From Streptomyces sp. HNM0575 (GTDB lineage: Bacteria; Actinomycetota; Actinomycetes; Streptomycetales; Streptomycetaceae): DNA of 64,000 nt. The stretch lies in NCBI RefSeq assembly GCF_012726265.1, contig NZ_JAASAG010000001.1:744001-808000 (forward strand), read 5' to 3'. Shown piece after piece: positions 48,745 to 57,900 of this stretch (position 1 is the first letter of the stretch; each line of letters begins with the position of its first letter). The position numbers and the translations under genes were made by a program. A model generated the notes under the pieces. It was given only the letters and a program-made list of their open reading frames with translations. It ran no database searches and was not told the origin of the DNA.

Positions 48745-50643
48745 GTGCACCGAGTGACAAGTGCCCGGACCTGGCTGGCGTTCCCACCCCTGGTGGACAC
48801 CAACTTCGGCAGTTTCTACCCTTCCACCGCCGTGCTCGCCGCCTATCTCGAAGCGGCCGGCATCGACACCGAACAGGCGGACCTCAACGAGGAGTTCGCC
48901 GTCTGGCTGCTGGAGCGTGCGCGTCACACCGGGGGCCGGCCCCCCGAGGTCGGCCCTGAGACGATGGCGGGCGCGGCCGCCCGCTGGCTTGCGCGCTCCC
49001 ACGACAGCGTCTTCGACGGGCAGGGGCGCCACGACTTCGGAGCGGAGTCCCCGTACGGGTACCTCGTGCGCCTGCTCTCCGGTCCGTATCTGGTCGATCC
49101 GGACGAGAGCGCGCTGGGTCCCGTCGACCGCGGCCGTCCGGTCGTCGCCGCCTACGACGAGTTCTACGCGCAGGCCGGCCTTGCCTCCCGCATCCCGGAG
49201 GACACCTCGCTCATCGGCATCTCCGTGCCGATGGGACCGCAACTGCTGCCGGCCCTTCTGCTGGCAGAGCAGGTGAAGGCGCTGGGGTTGACGGCGCCGG
49301 TCGTGCTCGGCGGTCCGGCGCTGAGCCTGATGGACACCGACGACCTCGGGCGGCTGCTCCGGTCGCACCCCGCGGTCGACTGCGTCGTCCGCTTCGACGG
49401 GGAACGCCCACTGCTGGAGCTCGCCGAACAGGCCGTCGCCGACGCCTGGGACCCGGGCGGGGTCGCGGGTGTCAGCCACCTGTCCGCCGAGGGGCCCCGC
49501 CACAACGCTCCCGGAGCCGGCCCGAACCTCAACACCCTGCCCATGCCGCAGTACCCGAGGGAGGCCCTGTCACTGCTGGCCGCGCCCACCCTCGCGGTGA
49601 CTCAGGCCCGCGGCTGCTACTGGGGCAAGTGCGATTACTGCGACTTCATCGAGCTGTACGACGGCAGTCCGCCCTTCCGAGGCCGGCACCCAGGCCCGTT
49701 CCTCGACGAACTGAGCGATCTGGTGGAGCGGTTCGGAAGCAGCCGGTTCACGTTCATCACCGAGTCCATCCCACCGGCGTTCGCCCGCCGGGTGTGCCAG
49801 GGGCTGTTGGACCGCGGACTGGACATCACCTGGAGCTCGTTCGCCATGGTGGACCGGCGGTTCGACCGCGAGCTGCTGGAACTGATGGCACGGTCGGGCT
49901 GCGAATTCTTGGTCGTCGGCATGGAGACGACCATCACCCGGGTGCTGGAACTGGTCCACAAGTCCGCGGACCGCGAGGAGAATCTGCGCTTCCTGCGCGA
50001 CGCGCGGGACGTCGGTCTGCCGCTGATCGTCAACCTCATCCCCGACCTGCCCAGCACCACCTACGAGGAGGCGATCACCGCGCTCGACGACGTGGCCGAG
50101 TTCGCCGACTCGCTGCGGTCGGTCTCGGTGTTCCCCTTCGAGGCCACGCGCTCCTCCAACGTCGGCCGTTTCCCGGAGCGGTTCGGGCTGGAGGTGAGCG
50201 CTGTCGGGGGCTCCTCAGGGCAGGCCCAGTACGCCCTCAACCACCTGCAGAACACCGACCCGGCGATGACGCCCGGGCAGCGTGCCGAGATCCACCGCCG
50301 CTACCGGCAGTTCGCGGAATCCGTGAACAGCCGCGGCTACCGCGCCGCGCGCCCGCTCGGCGCGGAACCGGACGACGTGCTGCGCTTCGCCGTCGAGGAA
50401 CTCGACTTGCTGGAGATCGACGGCGCACTGGTGTGCACCAACATGCGCACCCGCGAACGGGTGCGGGTTCCCGCGAAGGCGGCGGCCATCCTGCGCCCGT
50501 ATGTGCGCGGTTCGGCCTTCACCCGGCGTCAGCTCGCGGCGCGGGCGGGCGAGAGCACCGCGGATAGGTTGTTCAGCAATCTCCTGGGTGCGGGAATGCT
50601 GGTCGAGGCGGCGACCGCGGGAGAGCACGATGTCCGCGTCTGA
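48745..50643 (+). CDS. B12-binding-type radical SAM enzyme with a C-terminal RRE-like domain
   Basis: A 632-residue radical SAM protein. The N-terminal part (about 10-260) is a cobalamin-binding Rossmann-like domain (FPPLVDTNFGSFYPSTAVLA and VVLGGPALSLMD). The SAM core has cluster Cys C291, C296 and C299 in RGCYWGKCDYC, the C-x4-C-x2-C form seen in B12-radical SAM enzymes, then VVGMETTITRVLELVHK. The last 75 residues look like a PqqD-type winged-helix (DGALVCTNMRTRERVRVP and AAAILRPYV then LFSNLLGAGMLVEA). It probably methylates or rearranges an unactivated carbon of the precursor. It overlaps the ThiF gene by 14 bp. GTG start with GGAGAC upstream. Confidence 0.88.
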   Translation: MHRVTSARTWLAFPPLVDTNFGSFYPSTAVLAAYLEAAGIDTEQADLNEEFAVWLLERARHTGGRPPEVGPETMAGAAARWLARSHDSVFDGQGRHDFGAESPYGYLVRLLSGPYLVDPDESALGPVDRGRPVVAAYDEFYAQAGLASRIPEDTSLIGISVPMGPQLLPALLLAEQVKALGLTAPVVLGGPALSLMDTDDLGRLLRSHPAVDCVVRFDGERPLLELAEQAVADAWDPGGVAGVSHLSAEGPRHNAPGAGPNLNTLPMPQYPREALSLLAAPTLAVTQARGCYWGKCDYCDFIELYDGSPPFRGRHPGPFLDELSDLVERFGSSRFTFITESIPPAFARRVCQGLLDRGLDITWSSFAMVDRRFDRELLELMARSGCEFLVVGMETTITRVLELVHKSADREENLRFLRDARDVGLPLIVNLIPDLPSTTYEEAITALDDVAEFADSLRSVSVFPFEATRSSNVGRFPERFGLEVSAVGGSSGQAQYALNHLQNTDPAMTPGQRAEIHRRYRQFAESVNSRGYRAARPLGAEPDDVLRFAVEELDLLEIDGALVCTNMRTRERVRVPAKAAAILRPYVRGSAFTRRQLAARAGESTADRLFSNLLGAGMLVEAATAGEHDVRV

Positions 50644-51766
50644 CGAAGTGCGGCTGGTCGAGTCCGTCAGATGTGTGCAGCAGGGCGGCAGTGTGCTCCT
50701 CGTACGGGGACGCGAAGCGCTGCGCGTCTCCTCGCGCGCCGGATGGATCACCGACGCCGTCGGAGCGCTCCGCTGCGGTACCACCGCCGCGGCACTCGGC
50801 GCCCACGCCTCCCCGGACCGGGTCCGTGCGCTGCTCGGCAAGCTGGACGCCCTCGGCTGGCTGACCCGTGAGCCGGCCCACCGCGAGGCGGGAGTGCCCT
50901 GGGACCGGCAGGTGGGCTGGTTCACCGGCGTCACCCCGGACGGGCAGGCCGCCCAACAACGGCTGCGCACCAGCGAGGTGGGCATCCTCGGCGTCGGCGG
51001 CATCGGGGCCCCGGCCGCACAGCAGCTGGCCGCCGCCGGCGTACCCCGGCTGTGGCTGATCGACCACGACCGCGTGGCCGTGCACAACCTCAACCGCCAG
51101 TACCTCTTCGGTTCCGCCGATGTCGGCCGGCCGAAGACGGAGGCGGCTGCCGACGCGCTGCGCCGCCTCGTCCCCGAGGTGGACGTACGCAGCGTGGAAC
51201 GCCGTGTGGAAACGGCTGCGGATCTGGCGGCGCTGCCCGCTTCGCTCGATCTGCTGCTGCTTGCCGCGGACCGGCCGCGGAACATCGGGGAGACCGCCTG
51301 GGAGTGGAGCAGCGCGACCGGCACCGCGCTGCTAGGCGGGGCGGTCGGACTGGACACCGGCTACTTCGGCCCGCTCCTGGACCCGGCCGCGGGGCACTGC
51401 CTGCCCTGTTTCGAGGTGCGCCGGTCCGCCGGATTCAGCTCCACCGAACGAGAGTTGGAAAGTCGGAGCGAGCCCACTCCCTATTCCTTCGGACCCACGA
51501 ACGCGCTCATCGCCGCCTATGTCGCGCGGGACGCGCTGCTGTTCCTGGGCACCGGAAGGTGCGAGAGCCACGGGCGCCGGGTCGTGCTGGATGTCCTCGG
51601 CACCGGCGGGTCCGGCCGCAGCGAGACGGCCGGAACCGCTCGTTGCGACTGCGTCGGGCACCGGCCTGCCCAGGAGGCGGGCGCGGCGACGGCGACACCC
51701 GGCACCCCGCCGTCGACAGCCACGGCGCCCACGGTGACGACACACAGAACGGGACGGCACGCGTGA
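50630..51766 (+). CDS. E1-like (ThiF/MccB-type) adenylating enzyme with N-terminal RRE-like domain
   Basis: A 378-residue protein. Residues 1-85 are a PqqD/RRE-like winged helix (CVQQGGSVLLVRGREALRV and VRALLGKLDALGWL). The E1 domain has GVGGIGAPAAQQLAAAG (Gly121), acidic D145/D147, NLNRQYLF (N155, R156, Q157) and K169, all standard ATP-binding positions. A zinc site is suggested by CLPC (257/260) and CDC (339/341). RiPP E1-like enzymes such as MccB and PaaA activate a carboxylate of the precursor. The C-terminal 40 residues are a Thr/Pro/Ala tail. It overlaps the genes on both sides (14 and 4 bp), showing tight coupling. Confidence 0.87.
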   Translation: MSASDEVRLVESVRCVQQGGSVLLVRGREALRVSSRAGWITDAVGALRCGTTAAALGAHASPDRVRALLGKLDALGWLTREPAHREAGVPWDRQVGWFTGVTPDGQAAQQRLRTSEVGILGVGGIGAPAAQQLAAAGVPRLWLIDHDRVAVHNLNRQYLFGSADVGRPKTEAAADALRRLVPEVDVRSVERRVETAADLAALPASLDLLLLAADRPRNIGETAWEWSSATGTALLGGAVGLDTGYFGPLLDPAAGHCLPCFEVRRSAGFSSTERELESRSEPTPYSFGPTNALIAAYVARDALLFLGTGRCESHGRRVVLDVLGTGGSGRSETAGTARCDCVGHRPAQEAGAATATPGTPPSTATAPTVTTHRTGRHA

Positions 51767-53520
51767 TCATCCTCGGGATCTCCGCCTTGTACCACGATTC
51801 CGCCTGCGCCGTGCTGGTGGACGGGCACGTCGTATCGGCGGCTCAGGAGGAGCGCTTCTCGCGGCGCAGGTTCGACCAGGCCATGCCCACCCGGGCCGTA
51901 CGGGCATGCCTGCGCGACGCGGGTGTGCGCATCAGCGACGTGGACCATGTCGCCTACTACGAACGGCCGGAGCGGAAGCTCGCCCGACAGCTGTGGATGG
52001 GCCTGCCCGCGTTGCCCGAGACCTCACCCGCAGCCCTCTTCCGGCTCGACGCCGACCGGCCCTTCCGGCAGATCGAGGAACTCCTCGGCTTCACCGGGCC
52101 GGTGACCGCCGTCGGGCATCACGAGGCGCATGCGGCCAGCGCGTTCTACCAGTCCGGCTTCCGCACCTCGGCGCTGTTCACCGCTGACGCGGTCGGCGAG
52201 TGGACGACGACGTCCTACGGCCGTGGCGGCCCGGACGGCGTCGAGCTGCTGGAGGAGGTGGCCTTCCCGCACTCCCTCGGGCTGTTCTACAGCGCGGTGA
52301 CCTCCTATCTCGGGTTCGCCGTCAACAGCGACGAGTACAAGGTCATGGGTCTGGCCCCGTACGGCAGCCCCCGCTATGCCGAGCGGCTCGCGCGGCTCGT
52401 ACAGGACGAGGACGGCGGCCAGTTCCGGCTGGACCTCGGCTACTTCGACTTCAGCGGACACGGGCCGATGTTCACCGACCGGCTGGCTGATCTGCTGGAG
52501 GGCCCGGCCCGCGACCCGGAATCGGAGATCACGCAGTTCCACACCGACGTCGCCGCCAGTCTGCAGGAGGTCCTGGAGGCGATTCTGCTCCGCAAACTGC
52601 GTCATCTGCACCGGGAGACAGGCGACTCCTGTCTGAGCTACGCCGGCGGGGTCGCCCTCAACTGCGTGGCGAACCGGCGCATCCGTGAGGAGGGGCCGTT
52701 CGAGCAGGTCTTCGTCCAGCCCGCAGCCGGCGACTCCGGTGGGGCGATCGGCGCGGCAGCGATGGTGCACCACTCCCTGACCGGTGAGTTCGAGCCCCGC
52801 CGGCTCACGGACGTCAAGCTGGGCCCGCGCGGCGACACCGGCCGGACGCGGGGCTGGCTGCGCCGGGCCGGGGTGCCGTACTCGGACTTCACCGGGGACG
52901 AGGCCGGGCTGCTCGACCGCACGGCGGCCCTGCTCGCCGACGGAGCCGTCGTCGGCTGGTACCAGGGCCGGATGGAGTTCGGCCCCCGCGCGCTGGGCGC
53001 CCGCTCGATCCTCGCCGACCCGCGCGACGCGCAGATGCGCGACCGGATCAACGCACTGGTCAAGAAGCGCGAGGCGTTCCGTCCTTTCGCCCCGGCGGTG
53101 GTGGAGGAGAGGTGCGAGGAGTTCTTCGAACTGGCCGAGCCCTCCCCCTTCATGCTCGACACCACGACGGTACGCCGGGGGGCGGACCTACCCGCCATCA
53201 CTCACGTCGACGGCAGCGCCCGGGTGCAGACCGTCAACAGCGCCCAGGACGCCCGCTTCCACGGTCTGCTCAGCGCCTTCGGGAGGCGGACCGGATTCCC
53301 GATCCTGCTGAACACCAGCTTCAACATGCGGGGCGAGCCAATCGTCGCGGGACCGGTCGACGCGCTCGTCTGCTTCGTACGGTCCGATCTCGACGTGCTC
53401 GTCCTCGGCGACCACCTGGTGCTGCGCGAGGACATTCCGGGCCACTGGGCCGAGCGGCTGGAAGAGCTGCTCCCCTATCGCCGACCGCCCATCAGCCGCG
53501 ACGTCTACTCATTCCTGTAG
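51763..53520 (+). CDS. NodU/CmcH-type O-carbamoyltransferase
   Basis: A 585-residue protein of the usual length. It opens IILGISALYHDSACAVLVDG (ASKHA N-terminal Kae1-like fold), with HHEAHAASAFYQSGF (metal His), NSDEYKVMGLAPYG, and LSYAGGVALNCVANR. The C-terminal domain has GWYQGRMEFGPRALGARSIL, and NTSFNMRGEPIV. Such enzymes transfer carbamoyl from carbamoyl phosphate via carbamoyl-AMP to a hydroxyl group in antibiotics. Here the acceptor could be Thr/Ser of the peptide or a hydroxyl introduced elsewhere. GTG start overlaps the ThiF stop (GTGA). It is a strong sign that the cluster makes a decorated natural product. Confidence 0.93.
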   Translation: MIILGISALYHDSACAVLVDGHVVSAAQEERFSRRRFDQAMPTRAVRACLRDAGVRISDVDHVAYYERPERKLARQLWMGLPALPETSPAALFRLDADRPFRQIEELLGFTGPVTAVGHHEAHAASAFYQSGFRTSALFTADAVGEWTTTSYGRGGPDGVELLEEVAFPHSLGLFYSAVTSYLGFAVNSDEYKVMGLAPYGSPRYAERLARLVQDEDGGQFRLDLGYFDFSGHGPMFTDRLADLLEGPARDPESEITQFHTDVAASLQEVLEAILLRKLRHLHRETGDSCLSYAGGVALNCVANRRIREEGPFEQVFVQPAAGDSGGAIGAAAMVHHSLTGEFEPRRLTDVKLGPRGDTGRTRGWLRRAGVPYSDFTGDEAGLLDRTAALLADGAVVGWYQGRMEFGPRALGARSILADPRDAQMRDRINALVKKREAFRPFAPAVVEERCEEFFELAEPSPFMLDTTTVRRGADLPAITHVDGSARVQTVNSAQDARFHGLLSAFGRRTGFPILLNTSFNMRGEPIVAGPVDALVCFVRSDLDVLVLGDHLVLREDIPGHWAERLEELLPYRRPPISRDVYSFL

Positions 53521-53527
53521 GAGCCTC

Positions 53528-55666
53528 ATGGAGAATCTGCCGGATCCCCGCTTCATGGCGCGGGCGGACCGACTCGCCCGGCTCCTGTCCGACGAGCGTG
53601 GCGCCCGCATTCTCGCTGAGATGCAGAAGCTCGCCCTCGTAACCGCAAGAGCGCACACCGCTGGCGCCCCGACGTCCGTCGGGACTGGTTCCGGTTCTGA
53701 TTTCGGGGCGGGCACGGGACCCGAGGACGCAGCGGTCGGCCCATGGACGGTGGTGGACACGGCTGAGGGCGCCGCGCTGCGGCGCCGGGAACTGCCCGCC
53801 GACGAGGCCCGCACCTGGGCGGACGTCGGCGACGTGCCCGCCAACGGTCGGTCCCGCCGCGTGGTGTTCCTCGGCGAATCCAGCGCCCGCGGCTTTCTGC
53901 TCGACCCGGTGTTCACTCCGGTCTCGGCGCTGAAGAGTCGGCTGGAGACGGCGGCGCCGGACGGCTTCCAGTGCATCGACCTGGCCCAGACGGGAGCGAC
54001 ACTCCAGCAGCTGGACGCGCTCGTCGTCCGGCTGCCCAGGCTTCGTCCGGATGCCGTCGTGCTGTACGCGGGGAACAACTGGGTGCTCTCCGACCACACC
54101 CCCGCGCACCTGGACCTGCTCGCCGCCGCCCTGCGGGACGGCGGCTACCCAGGCATGCGGGACTGCCTCCTGGAGCGGATCGTCGCTCCCGCGGCACGCC
54201 GCCTGTTCCGGCGACTGGCCGGGGCGGCGGGCACAGCCGGAGCGCGGGTCGTTGTCGTGATCCCCCAGTTCAATCTGAGCGGATGGGCGCCCGACCCGCA
54301 GCTGGAACTGCCTCCGCTCGCTCCGGCTCCGCTGGCCCGGTGGCGCCACCTGCGCGAGGAGGCCGAGAAGGCCCGCGACTCCGGGGACCCGCACACAGTC
54401 CTGCGCTGCGCCGAGGAGATGACCGTCCTGGACCGCGGCACCAGTCATGTCCCGGGGCACCTCTCCGGCGCGGCGGCCCAGGTCCTGGGCGATGCGGCGC
54501 GGGCCCGGCAGGGCTACGAGGCCGCCCGCGACGCGGCATGCGGCCTGCTGACGACCCACACCCCCCGCGTCACGTCCGCACTCCGGCGGCTGATGCGGGA
54601 GTGCGCCGCGGAACACGGCTTCGCCACGGTAGACCTCGACACCGTCCTACGGCGCCCGCCGGAGCCGGGGACCGGACGGGGGCACGTCAGGAGTGCCGAA
54701 GAGGGGGGTATGGCGCTGCCCGATCCCGGATACTTCCTGGACTACTGCCATCTCAGCGACCGGGGGATCGAGTTGCTGGCGGCCGCGGTGGCAGACGCCC
54801 TGCTGGACCTGCCGGCCGGCAGCACCTCCCCCGGCCCGGGGGTCTCCCCGCACGAACGCTCCGTCGCCGCGCTGCTGGCCGCGGTACACAACAGCTTCTA
54901 CGCCCAGCCCCGGGAGCGGGTGGCCGAACTGGTACACATCGCCGCCGAGGGAGCACCCGGGGAGACCGCGGCGCTGCACGACGTCCTCGGCTCGAACGGG
55001 CCGGTCTGGGCACATCCCGCGGTCGAAGCCCTGACCGGGCTCCCGCACGCCGGCCGTTATCTCGCTCCGATGCTGACCCGGCAGGCACAGACGCTGGGCA
55101 TGTGGTCGCTGCGCGAGGTTCTCGACAAGCTGTACGGCAGTCCGGCCGCCGACGACGCGGAGCCGGCCGACGGCCGGGACCTCCTGGCCGCTGCCGAACA
55201 GGGGCTCCTCGACGACTCCTTCCGGCCTCCCAACCACCGGCCCGAACGCAGTTATCTCCAGTGCTTCGCCCCGGCCACCACCCTCGGGTTCGCACTGGCC
55301 CGCCCCACCGCCGGCGTCCTGACCCTGGTCCACCGCACACCCGGAGCCACCGGGCCGGCCGCCGGGGTCACGCTGAACGGCCGTCACCTCGGCACGCCGC
55401 CCGCGCAGGACGGGAGTTGGCGGTGCGCGCAGCTCGAAGTACCCGAATCCGCAACCGTGCCCGGCGTGAACCGCCTTGTGATTCACTGGCCGGACGGTGG
55501 CGGGGACTGGCAGCGACGAGAGTCGGCCGACGCGGCAGCGCTAGCCAGGAACGAGTTCCCCGCGGTGCTGGCCGTACAAGGGGAGTTGTTCGAGGTCACG
55601 TTCGCCCCCGCCCTGGACGAGAGCCACTGCGACCGTGACGGGATGGACGATGCCGAGCCCCGCTGA
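53528..55666 (+). CDS. SGNH/GDSL-type hydrolase or acyltransferase, large
   Basis: A 712-residue cytosolic protein. After a helical N-terminus (1-100) comes an SGNH fold: nucleophile loop VVFLGESSARGF (Ser118), block III YAGNNW (Asn183/184), and catalytic dyad DYCHLSD (D405, H408). Residues 260-345 add a TPR-like helical insert (LRCAEEMTVL, RARQGYEAARDAA), and the last 250 residues hold a helical part and a beta-rich segment (LGFALARPTAGVLTLVHR). It lies 7 bp after the carbamoyltransferase stop with a TAGGAG Shine-Dalgarno. It may hydrolyse or transfer an acyl/ester group in tailoring. Close families were not recognised. Confidence 0.75.
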   Translation: MENLPDPRFMARADRLARLLSDERGARILAEMQKLALVTARAHTAGAPTSVGTGSGSDFGAGTGPEDAAVGPWTVVDTAEGAALRRRELPADEARTWADVGDVPANGRSRRVVFLGESSARGFLLDPVFTPVSALKSRLETAAPDGFQCIDLAQTGATLQQLDALVVRLPRLRPDAVVLYAGNNWVLSDHTPAHLDLLAAALRDGGYPGMRDCLLERIVAPAARRLFRRLAGAAGTAGARVVVVIPQFNLSGWAPDPQLELPPLAPAPLARWRHLREEAEKARDSGDPHTVLRCAEEMTVLDRGTSHVPGHLSGAAAQVLGDAARARQGYEAARDAACGLLTTHTPRVTSALRRLMRECAAEHGFATVDLDTVLRRPPEPGTGRGHVRSAEEGGMALPDPGYFLDYCHLSDRGIELLAAAVADALLDLPAGSTSPGPGVSPHERSVAALLAAVHNSFYAQPRERVAELVHIAAEGAPGETAALHDVLGSNGPVWAHPAVEALTGLPHAGRYLAPMLTRQAQTLGMWSLREVLDKLYGSPAADDAEPADGRDLLAAAEQGLLDDSFRPPNHRPERSYLQCFAPATTLGFALARPTAGVLTLVHRTPGATGPAAGVTLNGRHLGTPPAQDGSWRCAQLEVPESATVPGVNRLVIHWPDGGGDWQRRESADAAALARNEFPAVLAVQGELFEVTFAPALDESHCDRDGMDDAEPR

Positions 55667-57056
55667 GCCCGAACTCCCTCCGTCGCCTCCCGCGCACGGC
55701 CCAGATGCGTCCGGCGAACCCCCGGTGCCGTCCCGCACGGCTCGCCAGGACCTCGCTGCCACCGGCTTCTTCCGTCTCTGGACCGGCGAGTCCGCCTCGC
55801 TCATCGGCAGCCAGGTCACGCTGTTCGCGCTGCCGCTCGTCGCCGTACTCGTGCTGGACGCGAACGCCTGGGAGATGGGACTGCTCGGTGCGGCGGGCTC
55901 GCTGGCCGTGCTGCTGTTCGGGCCGTCCATCGGAGCGTGGGTCGACGGAATGGACCGCCGCACGGCCATGCAGGCGGCCAACGTCCTGCGGTGCGTGCTG
56001 CTGCTCTCGGTGCCGGCGGCGTATCTGCTCGACTCCCTGCACCTGTGGCTGCTGCTCCTGGTCACCTTCGCCGTCGGCGGGCTGTCGCTGCTCTTCGACA
56101 CGGCGATGGCGGGCTACGTCCCCACGCTGGTGGGACGACGGCGCCTGGTCGGGGCCAACTCCTGGATGCAGAGCACCATCTCGGTCTCCGACACGGTCGG
56201 CCCGGGACTCGCGGGCGCCCTTGTGCAGGTGCTCGGGGCGCCGTTGGCGATTCTCGCGGACGCCTTCAGCTATCTCGTGAGCATGGTCGCACTCCGGCGG
56301 CTGCCGAAGGCGCCGCCCGGTGAGGGCGCTTCCGAGGAGCCGCACTTCCGCGCCATCGTCGCCGGTTTCACCCTCGTCCTCCGTGATCGCGTGCAGCGTC
56401 CCATGATGCTCGCCGCGACGCACTTCAACCTCTTCACCGCGATGTTCTTCGCGGTCTACATGCTCTATCTGGTCAAGGTGCTCGGGTTCAGTCCGCTGAT
56501 GATCGGGCTCCTCAATGTGGCGGGCGGGGTGACCGGCCTGCTCGGGGCGTGGATCAGCAGCCGGGTCGCCGAACGCTTCGGCTACGGCGCGGTGTTGACC
56601 GTCGCGTACGCGGTCCCCGGCGCCGCCGCCGTCCTCGTGCCGGCCGCGCAGCTCTTCCGCGAACCGCTCTCGGCCGTCCTGGTGGGGGCGTCCACGGCGC
56701 TGTGGTCGTTCTCAGTGATCGTGAACCTGATTCTCAGCGAAACGATCAAGCAAGCGTTGGTCCCGTCGGCGATGCTGGGGCGGGTCACCTCGGTGATCCG
56801 GGTGGCCAGTTGGGGCGTAGAGCCGGTGGGCTCACTGCTGGGTGGTGCCATCGCCAGCACCGCGCTCGGGCTCCAGCACACGCTGGTCCTCGCGGCCGCC
56901 GGTGTCTTCACCTCGATGCTGTGGACGCTCTTCAGCCAGGTGCGATCGCTGCGCTCAATCCCGGCGGAGCCGGCCGACGACGAGACGGTCAAGACGCCGG
57001 ATCGATCCGAGGAGCAATGCGGCCTCACCGAGAGGGCCACCGACCCCAACCGCTGA
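55650..57056 (+). CDS. MFS exporter (DHA1/enterobactin-exporter-like)
   Basis: A 468-residue, 12-helix MFS protein. The typical opening is FFRLWTGESASLIGSQVTLF, as in MFS_3/EntS-like exporters; motif A is GAWVDGMDRRTAMQAANVLR and GRRRLVGANSWMQS marks the central loop region. The start at ATG 55650 (or GTG 55635) overlaps the SGNH gene end by 17 bp, so it belongs to the peptide operon. It most likely exports the mature product. No separate protease gene was found in the operon. Confidence 0.88.
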   Translation: MPSPAEPELPPSPPAHGPDASGEPPVPSRTARQDLAATGFFRLWTGESASLIGSQVTLFALPLVAVLVLDANAWEMGLLGAAGSLAVLLFGPSIGAWVDGMDRRTAMQAANVLRCVLLLSVPAAYLLDSLHLWLLLLVTFAVGGLSLLFDTAMAGYVPTLVGRRRLVGANSWMQSTISVSDTVGPGLAGALVQVLGAPLAILADAFSYLVSMVALRRLPKAPPGEGASEEPHFRAIVAGFTLVLRDRVQRPMMLAATHFNLFTAMFFAVYMLYLVKVLGFSPLMIGLLNVAGGVTGLLGAWISSRVAERFGYGAVLTVAYAVPGAAAVLVPAAQLFREPLSAVLVGASTALWSFSVIVNLILSETIKQALVPSAMLGRVTSVIRVASWGVEPVGSLLGGAIASTALGLQHTLVLAAAGVFTSMLWTLFSQVRSLRSIPAEPADDETVKTPDRSEEQCGLTERATDPNR

Positions 57057-57156
57057 CGAGTTCCCGTTGCAGCAGAGTTGGGCACCGGTGCCACGGCGGC
57101 CGCATTGCATACACCACCTCGGAGACAGTGAGTCCCAAACGTCCGTCAGTTACGGG

Positions 57157-57900
57157 CTAGTTGGCGCCCACGAAGTCCTTGGCCAGCTTGTCGCCCAGTT
57201 CGACCGTCTTCGCGTGGTCCTCGATCGCGTCCGTCTTGGAGTTCTTGAACGCGATGTAGGTGACGCCGGACTCCGCTCCGCCCGTGGCCGGGTCCGGGTC
57301 GATGCCGAGCGAGTCGGCGGTGGCGTAGGAGGCTTCGCCGATGATCTCCTCGGGGCCGGTGTCGCCGACGGCCGCGTACGTGACCTTGTCGCCGCTTATG
57401 ACGGCGACGATGCCGCCGCCCTTGATGCCGGAGTCGGCGAAGTTCCAGATGTCGCTCTTGCTCGGCACGACGACGTAGGGCATCTTCTCGGCGTTCAGCG
57501 GCTGGTCGTCGGACGTGTGGAAGGCGGTGTCGTCCTGGTAGGCCGGGTCGGCGTCCTTGTTGCACTGCTCGGTCTCCACACCGTCGCAGTCGATGTCCAT
57601 GTCCCCCTTCCAGAACACGGCGCTGTCGGTGTCGCAGACCGGGATCGAGGCCGAACCCTCCTCGTCCGTCTTGTACTTGCCGTTCGAGATCTGCTTGCAG
57701 TCCTTGACCTTGGCGAGCAGGTCGGCGGCGCTGACCGAACCTTCCCTGGTGTCCTTGGAGGTCACGCCGGCGTCGGCGCTGCCGGACCGGCCGGTCGCGG
57801 TGGTGCTGTCGCCCGGTGTCGCGACCGCCGAGGGGATCAGGAGCGCTGCCGCGAGGAAGACACCGGATCCGCCGGCGGCGGCAATGAGGCTCTTGCGCAT
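57157..57900 (-). CDS. Secreted GH75 chitosanase
   Basis: A 247-residue exported protein: MRKSLIAAAGGSGVFLAAAL signal peptide. The GH75 core shows the hallmark MDIDCDGVETEQCNKDADPA and YQDDTAFHTSDDQPLNAEKM with catalytic Asp, then GGIVAVISGDKVTYAAVGDT and EEIIGEASYATADSLGI with the catalytic Glu region. Three Cys form the expected disulfide pattern together with a fourth (VPVCDTD). GH75 enzymes hydrolyse chitosan by inversion and occur in fungi and some Streptomyces. It is convergent with the peptide operon and independent of it. Confidence 0.9.
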   Translation of the reverse strand: MRKSLIAAAGGSGVFLAAALLIPSAVATPGDSTTATGRSGSADAGVTSKDTREGSVSAADLLAKVKDCKQISNGKYKTDEEGSASIPVCDTDSAVFWKGDMDIDCDGVETEQCNKDADPAYQDDTAFHTSDDQPLNAEKMPYVVVPSKSDIWNFADSGIKGGGIVAVISGDKVTYAAVGDTGPEEIIGEASYATADSLGIDPDPATGGAESGVTYIAFKNSKTDAIEDHAKTVELGDKLAKDFVGAN

